DNA from: Bacillota bacterium
GTDB taxonomy: Bacteria > Bacillota > Clostridia > Christensenellales > Aristaeellaceae
Direction: 5' to 3'
NCBI GenBank assembly: GCA_023413135.1
Contig: JAEZQK010000030.1
Coordinates: forward strand, 15,423-79,422
DNA: 64,000 bases
Part shown: piece after piece, positions 43,632 to 52,315 of the stretch
How positions within the stretch are numbered: the stretch's first letter is position 1
How the letters are laid out: each line of letters begins with the position of its first letter
The notes under the pieces: model-generated
The model's input: the letters and a program-made list of their open reading frames with translations, nothing else
Database searches by the model: none
Told to the model about the DNA's origin: nothing
Made by a program: the position numbers and the translations under genes

Positions 43632-43753
43632 GCGGGCGATAATCACCCCTACACCTACATAGGGTTTGTTGCCGCCTCTGCCGGAGCATTTGAGAGCCGA
43701 GAGAAAGGCCAATACACTCTTTGCAGCCGTAGGGGCGATTATCAATCGCGCGC
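43632..43753. repeat. Family A palindromic repeat, copy 3 (inverted)
   Basis: This copy of about 122 bp runs in the opposite orientation to copies 1 and 2. The right end is well conserved (GTAGGGGCGATTATCAATCG), while the left end is shortened and diverged. It lies between the fab promoter and the promoter of the small secreted protein. Confidence 0.75.
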
Positions 43754-43824
43754 CTAAACCATCCGGTACATTCGCGGGGAATGGCCCATGCGCCATCCTC
43801 TACCATTGTCAGGGAAATTATCCA

Positions 43825-43853
43825 TTGACATCCATAATAGGTAAGTATATAAT
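43825..43853 (+). promoter_or_regulatory. Promoter of the small secreted protein gene
   Basis: TTGACA (43825-43830), a 17-bp spacer and TATAAT (43848-43853) are an exact consensus, giving a short leader of about 30 nt before the ATG at 43891. Confidence 0.85.
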
Positions 43854-43890
43854 ACACATGTAAAAATTTAACAACAGCAGGGAGATTTGT

Positions 43891-44250
43891 ATGTGGCAGA
43901 AATTTGTTCAATCAGTCTTTCTTGTTTTGCTGTCCATTATCCTATTAGGAATGTCGATGGCGGCGAACGCCGAAGAAGTGGTATTGGCAAGGGAGGAATC
44001 GCCTTATGCAATTTACTATGGAAGCAGGGGCAAGCCTGAGGAAGCTGGAATGGACGTAGTTACGTTACTAGAAGTTCATTATCCCCTCGCGATCAATGTA
44101 GAGCTGGGCATCATAGATTTGGAGTTGCAAAAGAGGTTGGAAATGCAATACGGTTTCAATGGGCAAGAGTACAATCTTGATGCGTTACCTACCATTGATT
44201 ACTACACAGGAATCGTTATTATAAGACAACCCCAGGGTGTGGTAAAATAA
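43891..44250 (+). CDS. Small secreted protein of unknown function
   Basis: This 119-residue protein is not recognised. Residues 1-27 form a clear Sec signal peptide (FLVLLSIILLGMSMAANA, cleavage before EEVV). The mature chain of about 92 residues is mildly acidic, contains no cysteines and has a Tyr-rich start (YAIYYGSRG). GGGAG lies 9 bases before the ATG, and a perfect consensus promoter is upstream, so the gene is probably well expressed. Its base composition is more AT-rich than the neighbouring operons. It is a single-gene unit ended by the palindrome at 44274-44370. Confidence 0.75.
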   Translation: MWQKFVQSVFLVLLSIILLGMSMAANAEEVVLAREESPYAIYYGSRGKPEEAGMDVVTLLEVHYPLAINVELGIIDLELQKRLEMQYGFNGQEYNLDALPTIDYYTGIVIIRQPQGVVK

Positions 44251-44273
44251 TCTAGCATAGAAAAATAGGATTA

Positions 44274-44370
44274 GGGCTGTCTCAAATGCTTCCTCAGCCA
44301 CCATATACCGTGCTTTGGGCAAAACCATCGACACTATATATTGTGGAGGAAAACAATTTGAGACAGTCCC
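44274..44370. mobile_element. MITE-like element with IS-type ends
   Basis: This 97-bp sequence has GGGCTGTCTCAAAT at the left and ATTTGAGACAGTCCC at the right (terminal inverted repeats differing by one base insertion), and the inner flanks also pair (TTCCTC/GAGGAA, ATATA/TATAT). Ends of the GGGACTGTCTCA type occur on several insertion sequences. There is no transposase. T-rich sequence follows (GATTTTTTT), so it may double as a terminator for the upstream gene. Confidence 0.6.
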
Positions 44371-44437
44371 GATTTTTTTGGAAAATCTTTGAGAACTGGT
44401 GCAGCCCCAATTCAAGTCTTTTTTCTGGATTGTCTAT

Positions 44438-44465
44438 GGGGCATGCGCACCGCTGCGCACGCCCC
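44438..44465. terminator. Hairpin between convergent genes
   Basis: GGGGC-A-TGCGCA with TGCGCA-C-GCCCC around a 4-base loop lies between the small secreted protein gene and the flavin reductase gene, 26 bases after the latter's stop. No good U-tract is present, so its strength is uncertain. Confidence 0.45.
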
Positions 44466-44491
44466 TTTGAGAAAATTAGCTGATGGATTTG

Positions 44492-45145
44492 TTATTCCGC
44501 ATTCCGTACGATGCTCATCACTGCCACGGCGCTTGCATCCCCTTGGCCGGTTAGCAAATTCTTGGGCGCGTGGATGTTGAACATGAAGCCATTCTCGCCA
44601 TATTTTTCATCGATGCCTTTAGAAAACTCCTCCCCCATGGCAATGTGCTCCACCCGGCCTAAGACAAGGGAGATGATGCCTGCGCCGGACAGGTCCAGCG
44701 ATTGCGTAAACTTGCACTCCAGGCAAAGGAATGCTTCCCTGATGCGGGGTGCGCCCACCGCAGCCGCCGCTTCCTTTGTAAAGCCACCGGCCTCGAACTC
44801 ATCGGTATCCTCGCCATTCTCCTGGATGGTCTTGTTCAGGTTTTCATAATAGTCCTTGGAAAGGAAATTGACCACAAATTCCCCTGTACGGATGATGTTT
44901 TTGTAGGTATGGCCATGCTGGCTGAGCCCACCCAGGATGGCGTGGAAAGCCTGGCCATCGCCGCAAAAGGTGCTCCAGGAATGAAAGCATACGTTGGGCT
45001 GCCCGTTTTCCTTGAGGGTGGTAATGGCGAAAAGCAGGTTGGGGATGCCGCAGGCGTATTCCAAGTGGGAGAAGAAGCTGTATTCCCCGTCCCAGGTAGG
45101 TATGAAATTTTCGGGCTTTACGGTGCCCATTTCAATCTTTTTCAT
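44492..45145 (-). CDS. Flavin reductase family protein
   Basis: This 217-residue protein has the split-barrel FMN-binding fold of flavin reductase-like proteins: FAITTLKENGQPNVCFHSWS, then NIIRTGEFVVNFLSKDYYEN and FLCLECKFTQSLDLSG. Such proteins reduce flavins with NAD(P)H or act as small flavoproteins in redox stress. It overlaps the WYL regulator gene by 14 bases, so the two form a unit in which the regulator is translated first. Confidence 0.85.
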   Translation of the reverse strand: MKKIEMGTVKPENFIPTWDGEYSFFSHLEYACGIPNLLFAITTLKENGQPNVCFHSWSTFCGDGQAFHAILGGLSQHGHTYKNIIRTGEFVVNFLSKDYYENLNKTIQENGEDTDEFEAGGFTKEAAAAVGAPRIREAFLCLECKFTQSLDLSGAGIISLVLGRVEHIAMGEEFSKGIDEKYGENGFMFNIHAPKNLLTGQGDASAVAVMSIVRNAE

Positions 45146-46115
45146 AAGTGTCCCTCCTTTTTTTCTTCTCTTTGATTATATCGGAGGAACAGGACACCTG
45201 TTTGTCTTGTTCATTGTAGGCCTCAACCATTTTTTTCGCGATTGCCTGAATTTCCTCCACCATATCATAAGGTTCCACCACCCTGGCCTTGTCCCCAAAA
45301 CCAAGAATCCAGCTTACAATGTACGATCTGTTGGTGTAGCCTGATTCAAAGCGCAAAAATCCGTCCGGCTGCTTAATAAAGCAGCCGCGGCCATAGCTAT
45401 CGATCAATTGATACAGCACCGACGGGTCAAACAATACAACGACACGGTGCCCGTCCGGAAACCGGGCCTCAAAATCCATGCTGCCGGGCGGTATTTCCCG
45501 CGGCGTGAAGATACTATCCAGCACCTCAAGCTCCCACAGGCGGTTCAATTTGAACAGGCGGAAATCCTTTCTGTCCATGCAAAACCCGAGCATATACCAG
45601 GCCGACCACTGAAAAGCGATGCAATAGGGCTCTATCCGGCGGCGGGATTGCCCCTTTTCGGAATAGTAGTCAAAGGCGATGAGCCTGGACTTTGTGATTG
45701 CCTGCTTGATAGACGCGATCTTTTCCGAAAGGCTGCTTTTGTAGTGGGAGGACAGGTTGATGATCATGTTCTCCTTGAGCGAAACTACCGCGCCGCTGTT
45801 TTTTGCAAGCTTGTCCAGCATCCGCTCCATCTGCGTGCCGGAGGATACGGTGCCGATGCCTTTCAATGCGGCCAGCAGCGTTTGCAGCTCCTCCGCGGTG
45901 AGCACGGACTTATCCAGCTTGTAGCCTTCAGCCAGAGAAATGCCGCCGTTGCCGCCCTGTTTTGTGATCACCGGGATGCCGGCCATGCAAAGCGCGTCGA
46001 TGTCCCGCCCGATGGTGCGGCGGGTGACTTCAAACTTTTGGGCCAGCTGCGGCGCGGTAACGGAGCCGCTTTGCAAAAGCGTGGTCAGGATGCCCATGAG
46101 CCTGTCGAGTTTCAT
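45132..46115 (-). CDS. YafY-type HTH/WYL-domain transcriptional regulator
   Basis: This 327-residue regulator has an N-terminal winged helix (RLMGILTTLLQSGSVTAPQL, AQKFEVTRRTIGRDIDAL), a central WYL domain (IEPYCIAFQWSAWYMLGFCM, RLFKLNRLWELEVL) and a C-terminal WCX region. WYL proteins respond to small ligands or nucleic acids. It is co-transcribed with the flavin reductase gene and probably controls that pair. No clear promoter was picked out. Confidence 0.9.
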   Translation of the reverse strand: MKLDRLMGILTTLLQSGSVTAPQLAQKFEVTRRTIGRDIDALCMAGIPVITKQGGNGGISLAEGYKLDKSVLTAEELQTLLAALKGIGTVSSGTQMERMLDKLAKNSGAVVSLKENMIINLSSHYKSSLSEKIASIKQAITKSRLIAFDYYSEKGQSRRRIEPYCIAFQWSAWYMLGFCMDRKDFRLFKLNRLWELEVLDSIFTPREIPPGSMDFEARFPDGHRVVVLFDPSVLYQLIDSYGRGCFIKQPDGFLRFESGYTNRSYIVSWILGFGDKARVVEPYDMVEEIQAIAKKMVEAYNEQDKQVSCSSDIIKEKKKRRDTYEKD

Positions 46116-46235
46116 ACCTGTTTACGAATTCTCCTTCCGGTGCGGTGTAAGCAGATAAAACCTTTTTGCTATCAGGTGCCAGCCAAGTGAGCGGGTAATT
46201 ATCGCCTGCCCAGCTTGGTATCCTGGCCGCAACGT

Positions 46236-46358
46236 GCGGGCGATTGATAATCGCCCCTACGGTTGAAAAGAGTTTATTGGCTTTTCTTCCGGCTTCTTTA
46301 TGTCCCGGTAGTGAAGTCAACAACCATACGGCGTCGTAGGGGCGATTATTAAGTGCCC
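46236..46358. repeat. Family A palindromic repeat, copy 4
   Basis: This is the same orientation as copies 1 and 2. The left end is conserved, but the right end has decayed from ATCAATCGCCCGC to TTAAGTGCCC exactly where family B repeat sequence begins, so the two elements abut or one interrupted the other. Confidence 0.78.
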
Positions 46359-46570
46359 ATCTGGCTCAATCGGCGCATTGCTCACTGCCGTTCGCACTAC
46401 CATCCGACTCAATCGGCGCGCTGCTGCGCTGCCGCTTGCATCGCTTGTTTCGTCGGCCTCCTTCGTCTCGCTTCATCCGCCACAGGCGGCGCTCGATTTC
46501 GGAGCCTGTTTCGCCAGCCTCCTCCACATCGCCCTACTCTGCCACTGGCAGGGGCGGTGTTCCGGAGCCC
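46357..46570. repeat. Family B dispersed repeat, long copy
   Basis: This sequence begins with the segment found at 3101-3143, then carries an extra internal block of about 100 bp before ending like 3145-3209. Within it, 46408-46448 is identical over 41 bases to the reverse complement of 59228-59268. It is rich in short imperfect palindromes and has no plausible gene. The rest of the gap (46116-46235, 46571-46677) shows nothing further. Confidence 0.7.
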
Positions 46571-46677
46571 GCTGAGCACCGGTTATATTTCGATATACAC
46601 ATGAAAAGCCCTGCATGACAAAGCGATACCCTGGCAGCATAGGCCGCCAGGGCAATGTCAGTATGGATAAAAAACTT

Positions 46678-49659
46678 TTACTTCATAGGCGTAAGCCGCA
46701 GCGAGAAGGTGAATGCTGTCTCGTTGAAGGCATACTTCGTAAGCAGCCTGGGCCCGCAGCTGTTGGAGCCGATGCCGTTCAGCCTGTAATCCATGCAAAG
46801 CACCGGACCGGCCGCCTTTTGCAGCTCGTAATTGTGCGCCTTTTTCGTCAGCTCCTCCTGGGTGTAGGGAGATAGCTGGAAGGAGAAGTCCGTTTCGCTG
46901 TCCATGCGCAAGCCAAAGCCGTCACAGGCCGTAACCTCCGCAAAGGCGCAGCCAAAGTGGCTGCCGTTCTCCTGGGGCCGCAAGTAATCCTCATGGTTCT
47001 TTTCCGCCGTGGTGGAAAACACGCACATAAAGGACGCGCGGTGCTTATCCACATAGCTTTCATAGGGGCCATAGCCCAGGTACCGGGCGTTTTGCACATC
47101 GCTTGGCAGCTTGAGCCGGAGGCCAAACCTGGGCAGGGAAGGCATGGCTTCATCCTTTTCACAGGAAAAGCTTACATCCATCGCCCCGTCCTTCCCGATC
47201 ACATACCTTGCCTGTACCTGCAAAATAGGCTGCAGGTAAACGGGAGCAAGGTTAAGGCGGCAGTTGATGACGGCCAGCCCATCTTTTTCTTCGGCCGTTG
47301 CCTCATAGGCCCTCTGGATCGCCCGGTCATACCCTGCCTTGATCCAGTCATTCTTCAGGTTGCGGTCGTTGTCGGTGGGGGCGCGCCAGATATTGAGCAG
47401 CATGGGTTCGGTAATCAGGCTGCGGTTGCCCGCCACCATCTGGTCAAAAGCGCCCAGACGCACATCGAACCGGTAACGGAAATCGGGGCCGGAGACGGTG
47501 ATATACCGGTAGTCCTGCTTAATTTCCACTCCGCCTTGAGACAGTGCCTTCAGCTTGCGTTCCGTGCGCCGGAGTACGAACTGGTCGCGGCCAAGCAGCA
47601 TGCCTGCCGGGATCAGGGGATGGCTGCTCGATGCCTTGTAGGTAATGTTCATGAAGCAATCGCCGCTGGAAGGCACATCATAAGCCAACGTATATGATTT
47701 TTCACCCCTGGGCGGGAGGGAGAAACCGGTGATTTCACCCGTTTGAACGGCATCCCCATCCTTGGTTACGGCAAAGGAAACGGTCAATATGTCCTTTGCA
47801 TCCGCAAAGTCCAGGGTGCTGGTAAAGATGACTTCGCCCTTTGTAAGGTCGCCGGCCTTGGCCCTTACCGGCCTTATTACATTTTGGTATTCCTTCAAGC
47901 CCGTATGGGGCCTGCGGTCGGGGTAGACCAGGCCATCCATGCAGAAGTTGCCGTCGTGAGGGAACTCGCCGAAATCGCCGCCGTAAAAATACTTTTTCAG
48001 GCCTTCGGGCGTTTTGCCCATGTACACCGTATGGTCGCACCATTCCCACACAAAGCCGCCGCACAGACCAGGATGTTTCTCCATCATCTCCCAATAGTCT
48101 TCCGCATCCCCCGGGCCGTTGCCCATGGCGTGGATGTACTCGCACAGCACATAGGGCTTTTTCACCTGCCCGTCGCCGAAGTAATCTTCGATTTCCTGGA
48201 TGGAGGGGTACATGCGGCTGTACACATCCAGCGCATCCTGGCTGGCGGGATCATCCTTGGGCTGATGATGGGCGCCCTCGTAATGCACAAGGCGGGAAGG
48301 ATCGTACTCCTTCACCCACCGGGCCGCCGCGTCGAAGTTGACACCGTAGCCAGCTTCGTTGCCCAAGGACCAGAAGATCACCGCGGGGCAGTTTTTATCG
48401 CGGATCACGTTGCGCTGCACGCGGTCCAGAATCGCTTGCTTGAAGCGTGGGTCGCGGGCAATGGCGCCATAGTTGTAATCGAAGTCCCCGCCCAGCTTTT
48501 CCGCGCAGCCGTGGCTTTCCACATCGGACTCGGCGATCATGTAAAAGCCATACTTACTGCATAGCTGCGGGAACCAGGGGGCGTTGGGGTAATGGCTGGT
48601 GCGGACGGCGTTGATGTTGTGCTGCTTCATGATAGTCAGATCCCGGATCGCCTGCTCCCTGGAAATGGCATAGCCGGTAACAGGATCGCTGTCGTGGCGG
48701 TTGACGCCCTTTAGGCGGATGCGTTTGCCGTTTAGCAGAATGATCCCGTTCCGGATCTCAATTTTGCGGATGCCCACCGGGACGGCAATGGATTCGCCAT
48801 CACCTGTGATAAGCAGGGTGTATAGTACCGGCGTTTCCGCCGTCCAGAGGGAGGCGCTGGGGAGTGCAAATTGGGCGCCGCCCGTTCCCTGCTTGCGTGC
48901 CAATTCCTTTCCGTCGGGGTCCAGCAAAACAAACTCAAGAGGAAAGGATTCGCCGGCGTAGTCAAGCCTCACATCGATATCAGCTCCCCGGAAGCTGTCA
49001 TCCGGGCAAGCGTTTACAAACACATCCCATACATGGCGCTTGGGGCGAAGCAAAAGATACACATCCCGGAAGATACCCGACATGCGCAATTTATCCTGGT
49101 CCTCCAGGTAGCTGCCGTCACACCACTTTAAAACTACAACGGTCAGCGTGTTTTCCCCGGCGTGGACGCAGGAGGTGATTTCAAATTCCCCCGTGGAGTG
49201 GGATACCTGGTTGTAGCCCACGAACTGCCCGTTGACGAACAGATACAGGCAGGAATCCACGCCCTCAAAGTTCAGATAGCAGCGCATGGAAGCATCCGAA
49301 AGCGTAAAGCTACGGCGGTACACACCGCAGGGGTTATCCCTGGGCACATAGGGCGGGTCATAAGGGAAGGGATAGCGCACATTGGTATATTGATGGCGGT
49401 CATAACCGTGGTTTTGCCACACGGAGGGCACGGGAATGGTCCTATTCCCCAGGGGAAAATCCACGCGGCCGATGTCCTCCGGAGCATCCTCCACGCTTTC
49501 ATAATAGGCAAACGTCCAGTCGCTGTTTAGAAGGATGCGGCGGGAGGAATCTCCCCCCCTGCGCGCATCCTCTTCCCCTGCACAGGGCAGGTAATAGGCG
49601 CGGGGTGAAGCCGTATTTACATGCAGTACCTGAGGGTCCTCATAAAACCGCTTGAGCAT
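46678..49659 (-). CDS. lacZ: Beta-galactosidase, GH2 family
   Basis: The protein has 993 residues from the Met at 49659 (AAAGGA upstream); the open frame further upstream is not preceded by a binding site. The domain order is LacZ-like: N-terminal sugar-binding jelly roll (VPSVWQNHGYDRHQYTNVRY), Ig-like domain, TIM barrel with acid/base Glu in FWSLGNEAGYGVNFD and nucleophile Glu in YVLCEYIHAMGNGPGD, a further Ig-like domain, and the C-terminal beta-galactosidase small-chain domain (MLLNIWRAPTDNDRNLKNDW). There is no signal peptide, so it cleaves lactose or galactosides in the cytoplasm. It stands alone, divergent from an AraC-type regulator that may control it. Confidence 0.95.
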   Translation of the reverse strand: MLKRFYEDPQVLHVNTASPRAYYLPCAGEEDARRGGDSSRRILLNSDWTFAYYESVEDAPEDIGRVDFPLGNRTIPVPSVWQNHGYDRHQYTNVRYPFPYDPPYVPRDNPCGVYRRSFTLSDASMRCYLNFEGVDSCLYLFVNGQFVGYNQVSHSTGEFEITSCVHAGENTLTVVVLKWCDGSYLEDQDKLRMSGIFRDVYLLLRPKRHVWDVFVNACPDDSFRGADIDVRLDYAGESFPLEFVLLDPDGKELARKQGTGGAQFALPSASLWTAETPVLYTLLITGDGESIAVPVGIRKIEIRNGIILLNGKRIRLKGVNRHDSDPVTGYAISREQAIRDLTIMKQHNINAVRTSHYPNAPWFPQLCSKYGFYMIAESDVESHGCAEKLGGDFDYNYGAIARDPRFKQAILDRVQRNVIRDKNCPAVIFWSLGNEAGYGVNFDAAARWVKEYDPSRLVHYEGAHHQPKDDPASQDALDVYSRMYPSIQEIEDYFGDGQVKKPYVLCEYIHAMGNGPGDAEDYWEMMEKHPGLCGGFVWEWCDHTVYMGKTPEGLKKYFYGGDFGEFPHDGNFCMDGLVYPDRRPHTGLKEYQNVIRPVRAKAGDLTKGEVIFTSTLDFADAKDILTVSFAVTKDGDAVQTGEITGFSLPPRGEKSYTLAYDVPSSGDCFMNITYKASSSHPLIPAGMLLGRDQFVLRRTERKLKALSQGGVEIKQDYRYITVSGPDFRYRFDVRLGAFDQMVAGNRSLITEPMLLNIWRAPTDNDRNLKNDWIKAGYDRAIQRAYEATAEEKDGLAVINCRLNLAPVYLQPILQVQARYVIGKDGAMDVSFSCEKDEAMPSLPRFGLRLKLPSDVQNARYLGYGPYESYVDKHRASFMCVFSTTAEKNHEDYLRPQENGSHFGCAFAEVTACDGFGLRMDSETDFSFQLSPYTQEELTKKAHNYELQKAAGPVLCMDYRLNGIGSNSCGPRLLTKYAFNETAFTFSLRLTPMK

Positions 49660-49727
49660 ACAATTCTTCCTTTCCAAGAACATCAATTCACTGTAGATTA
49701 TTGTATCCCAAAGGCTTGTTTCGTCCA

Positions 49728-49756
49728 TTGACAAAAAAGGCAAAAACATGCACAAT
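49728..49756 (+). promoter_or_regulatory. Possible promoter of the AraC-type regulator
   Basis: TTGACA (49728-49733), a 17-bp spacer and CACAAT (49751-49756) precede the AraC gene. A convincing lacZ promoter on the other strand was not found in this short intergenic region. Confidence 0.45.
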
Positions 49757-49791
49757 ATGCGCATACAACAAAAAGGCAGAGCAGGGAGGGA

Positions 49792-50673
49792 ATGCCCGTC
49801 ATGCGCATGGATGCAGGATATTTTTATGGCCATGATGTTGATGATGCGGGAGAGGAGCATTCCATTTTTGTCTTAAGCTGCGGCCATTACCAATTGATCA
49901 AAAGGCAGGAATTTGAGACCTTTCGCCGGGAGGGAAGGCAGGATTGGCAGCTATTGTACATCGCCGGCGGCAAAGCCCACTTTTACCTGCCCGAGGGGGA
50001 GCAGACGGCCGGGAAGGGAGAGGCGTTTTTATACCCCCCCGGCCAGCCCCAGCGGTACGGATATGTTCTGAAAGAAAAGCCGGATGTATACTGGCTGCAC
50101 TTTTCCGGGACCCAGGCCGCTGCGCTATTAAAAAAGGCCGGGCTTCCGGCGCTTACAGTATTCCATCCCGGTGTTCACAGCGATTGCGTCATGCTGCTTG
50201 ACAGAATTATCAGGGAATTGCAGCTGTGCGGCCTTTACAGCCAGGAGCTGGCGGCCGCTCATGCCCAGGCGCTGATCTACCTGCTCTCCAGGGGGATGAA
50301 AGAAAAGGCCGGCCCGCAATCCGCGGCCAGCCCGGAGATACAGCAGCTGGTGGAATGGATCCACCGCCATCCGGAGGAATCGTTGTCCATGACGGCCTAT
50401 GCCCGCCGCGCGAACATGAGCGTTTCCACCTTCATTCGCAAATTCAGGGCGCATACGGGGCTGCCGCCCCAGAGGTATATCACAAGGCAGCGCATCTATC
50501 ACGCAAGGGAATTAATGATTTCCTCCCAGATGTCCATCACAGACATCGCCCGGATTGTAGGGTATGACAATCCCCTGTATTTCAGCCGCATGTTCAAAAA
50601 GGAAACGGGCATGTCGCCCAGGGCTTACAGGCAGGCGTCAGGAACAGCCGCGGAGGAGAAAACGGAAGCATAA
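49792..50673 (+). CDS. AraC family transcriptional regulator
   Basis: This 293-residue regulator has an N-terminal cupin-like sensor (GRQDWQLLYIAGGKAHFYLP) and a C-terminal pair of helix-turn-helix motifs (MTAYARRANMSVSTFIRKFR; ITDIARIVGYDNPLYFSRMF) ending with the canonical KETGMSPRAYRQ. The start at 49792 has AGGGAGG very close; the in-frame ATG at 49801 has better spacing and may be the true start. The divergent arrangement with lacZ suggests that it activates lacZ in response to a galactoside. Confidence 0.9.
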   Translation: MPVMRMDAGYFYGHDVDDAGEEHSIFVLSCGHYQLIKRQEFETFRREGRQDWQLLYIAGGKAHFYLPEGEQTAGKGEAFLYPPGQPQRYGYVLKEKPDVYWLHFSGTQAAALLKKAGLPALTVFHPGVHSDCVMLLDRIIRELQLCGLYSQELAAAHAQALIYLLSRGMKEKAGPQSAASPEIQQLVEWIHRHPEESLSMTAYARRANMSVSTFIRKFRAHTGLPPQRYITRQRIYHARELMISSQMSITDIARIVGYDNPLYFSRMFKKETGMSPRAYRQASGTAAEEKTEA

Positions 50674-51040
50674 GGGCGGGCTAATCTCCTTCCCTATCCG
50701 GCGCCGGCTGAGGCGGGGCTACCAGTGGACTTTGAGCTACAGGAGTTACGAATCGGATAATCCCCGGCAGAGAGGCCAACAAACAAACGGCGCCGTAGGG
50801 GCGAAGATGAATGGGTTTTCCAAGCAATCACAATCCTCGGCAGATAAGCCAGTTGCATGCGACCTTGCAGGCAGATTATCAATCGCACGCTTAGGATTGG
50901 ACTGCCAGGCTGAAGGTTGCCGTTGCAAACCGGGAAGGTAAATGATATAATTCCAAAAGCGGAATATCGTTTTACGAAGTGGAATTACCGTATGCAAAAT
51001 ATCAGGATGCGCTCTTTGGGTATACTGGAAAAGGAAGGCG
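50674..51040. other. Intergenic region with interrupted family A repeat, copy 6
   Basis: From 50762 to 50804 the sequence follows the right half of family A (CCCCGGCAG to GTAGGGGCGA). It is then broken by 69 unrelated bases and resumes at 50874-50890 as GATTATCAATCGCACGC. The left half is unrecognisable. Downstream lie the larA promoter and a short inverted repeat. There is no gene here. Confidence 0.55.
50922..50964 (+). promoter_or_regulatory. Promoter and inverted repeat upstream of larA-like gene
   Basis: TTGCAA (50922-50927), a 17-bp spacer and TATAAT (50945-50950) form a strong promoter. ATTCC-AAAAGC-GGAAT (50949-50964) overlaps the start point, and a third GGAAT lies at 50982-50986, which suggests a regulator binding site. 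Confidence 0.65.
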
Positions 51041-52315
51041 ATGCATATGCGCATCTTAATCCCCTATCACCGTTCATTTCTTAAAGCGGAACTGCCAGAC
51101 GAAAGGGTCCTGGCAGTTCTTTCGTCCAGGCGGCCGGCAAAGTCCCACGCTTCCCAGGAGCAATGTGTGGCGGATGCCCTTAAAAACCCCATCGGCAGCG
51201 CTCCCCTGAGCGTTCTGGCGGAGTCCGCCCGCCGTGTTTTGATCCTCTCCAGCGACCATACAAGGCCTGTCCCCAGCAGAATCCTCATGCCTATGATCCT
51301 AAGGGAAATCCGCAAGGGGAACCCGGCGGCGGAAATCATCATCCTGGTCACCACAGGCTGCCACCGGCCCAGCACCCAACAGGAGCTTGTGGAAAAGTAT
51401 GGCGATGTAATCGTGAACAGCGAGTGCATCCGCATGCACGACAGCACCGCCGAAAACGAACTGGTGGACAAGGGGCTTTTGCCCTCCGGGGGCAGACTGC
51501 GCCTGAACCGGCTGGTGGACTGGGCAGACCTTTTGGTTGGCGAAGGGTTCATCGAGCCCCACTTTTTCGCAGGCTTTTCCGGCGGGCGAAAAAGCGTGCT
51601 GCCGGGGATGGCCTCCCGGGAAACGGTGCTGTATAACCATTGCGCGAAGTTTATCGCCCATCTCAAGGCACGCACAGGCATCCTTGCAGGCAACCCGATC
51701 CACGAAGACATGGTGCATGCCGCCAAGGTGGCAGGGCTTAAATACATCGTGAATGTGGCACTTGACGAAAACAAGAAAATCATTGGCGCATGGGCGGGCG
51801 ATCCCGTCAAGGCCCATGTGCAGGGCTGCGCTTTTGTCATGGATCACGCCCGGGTACCAAAAGTAACGGGTGATATCGTGCTGACCTCCAACGGCGGCTA
51901 TCCGCTTGACCAAAATATATATCAAGCCGTAAAGTGCATGACTGCCGCGGAAGGCTGTGTTCGTCCGGGCGGCGTCATCATCGTTTCCGCAGCCTGTCAT
52001 GACGGCCATGGCGGGGAGCATTTCTTCCGCCAGAGCAGCCAGCCTGTACCGCCGGAGGAGATCCTGCGCCAGATCGAAGCTGTGCCGGCTGAAGAAACGG
52101 AGCCGGACCAGTGGCAGACGCAAATACTTATGCGGGTGCTGAGCCGTGCCAGGGTGATCTTTATCGCCGCCCCGGCCCTTCAGGATCAAATCGAAAAAAT
52201 GCACATGACCTACGCGCCTTCCCTTGAAAGCGCGCTGGCCATGGCGGATGCCATGACCCCCGGGGGCCGCTACGTCGTCATCCCCGACGGCGTAGCCGTG
52301 ATCGTTGACAGGTGA
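51041..52315 (+). CDS. larA: LarA-family nickel-pincer racemase (lactate racemase-like)
   Basis: This 424-residue LarA/DUF2088 protein is of the family that interconverts D- and L-lactate or other 2-hydroxyacids using a nickel-pincer nucleotide cofactor. Family landmarks are LILSSDHTRPVPSRI, TTGCHRPSTQQEL, the His-Asp pair in IRMHDSTAENELVDKG, and GFSGGRKSVLPGMASRETVL with the Lys expected to attach the cofactor. Many homologues act on other 2-hydroxyacids, so lactate is not assured. The cofactor genes larB, larC and larE are not in this window. The start has GGAAGG just upstream; an in-frame ATG follows at 51047. A family A repeat begins at or before the stop codon. Confidence 0.88.
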   Translation: MHMRILIPYHRSFLKAELPDERVLAVLSSRRPAKSHASQEQCVADALKNPIGSAPLSVLAESARRVLILSSDHTRPVPSRILMPMILREIRKGNPAAEIIILVTTGCHRPSTQQELVEKYGDVIVNSECIRMHDSTAENELVDKGLLPSGGRLRLNRLVDWADLLVGEGFIEPHFFAGFSGGRKSVLPGMASRETVLYNHCAKFIAHLKARTGILAGNPIHEDMVHAAKVAGLKYIVNVALDENKKIIGAWAGDPVKAHVQGCAFVMDHARVPKVTGDIVLTSNGGYPLDQNIYQAVKCMTAAEGCVRPGGVIIVSAACHDGHGGEHFFRQSSQPVPPEEILRQIEAVPAEETEPDQWQTQILMRVLSRARVIFIAAPALQDQIEKMHMTYAPSLESALAMADAMTPGGRYVVIPDGVAVIVDR

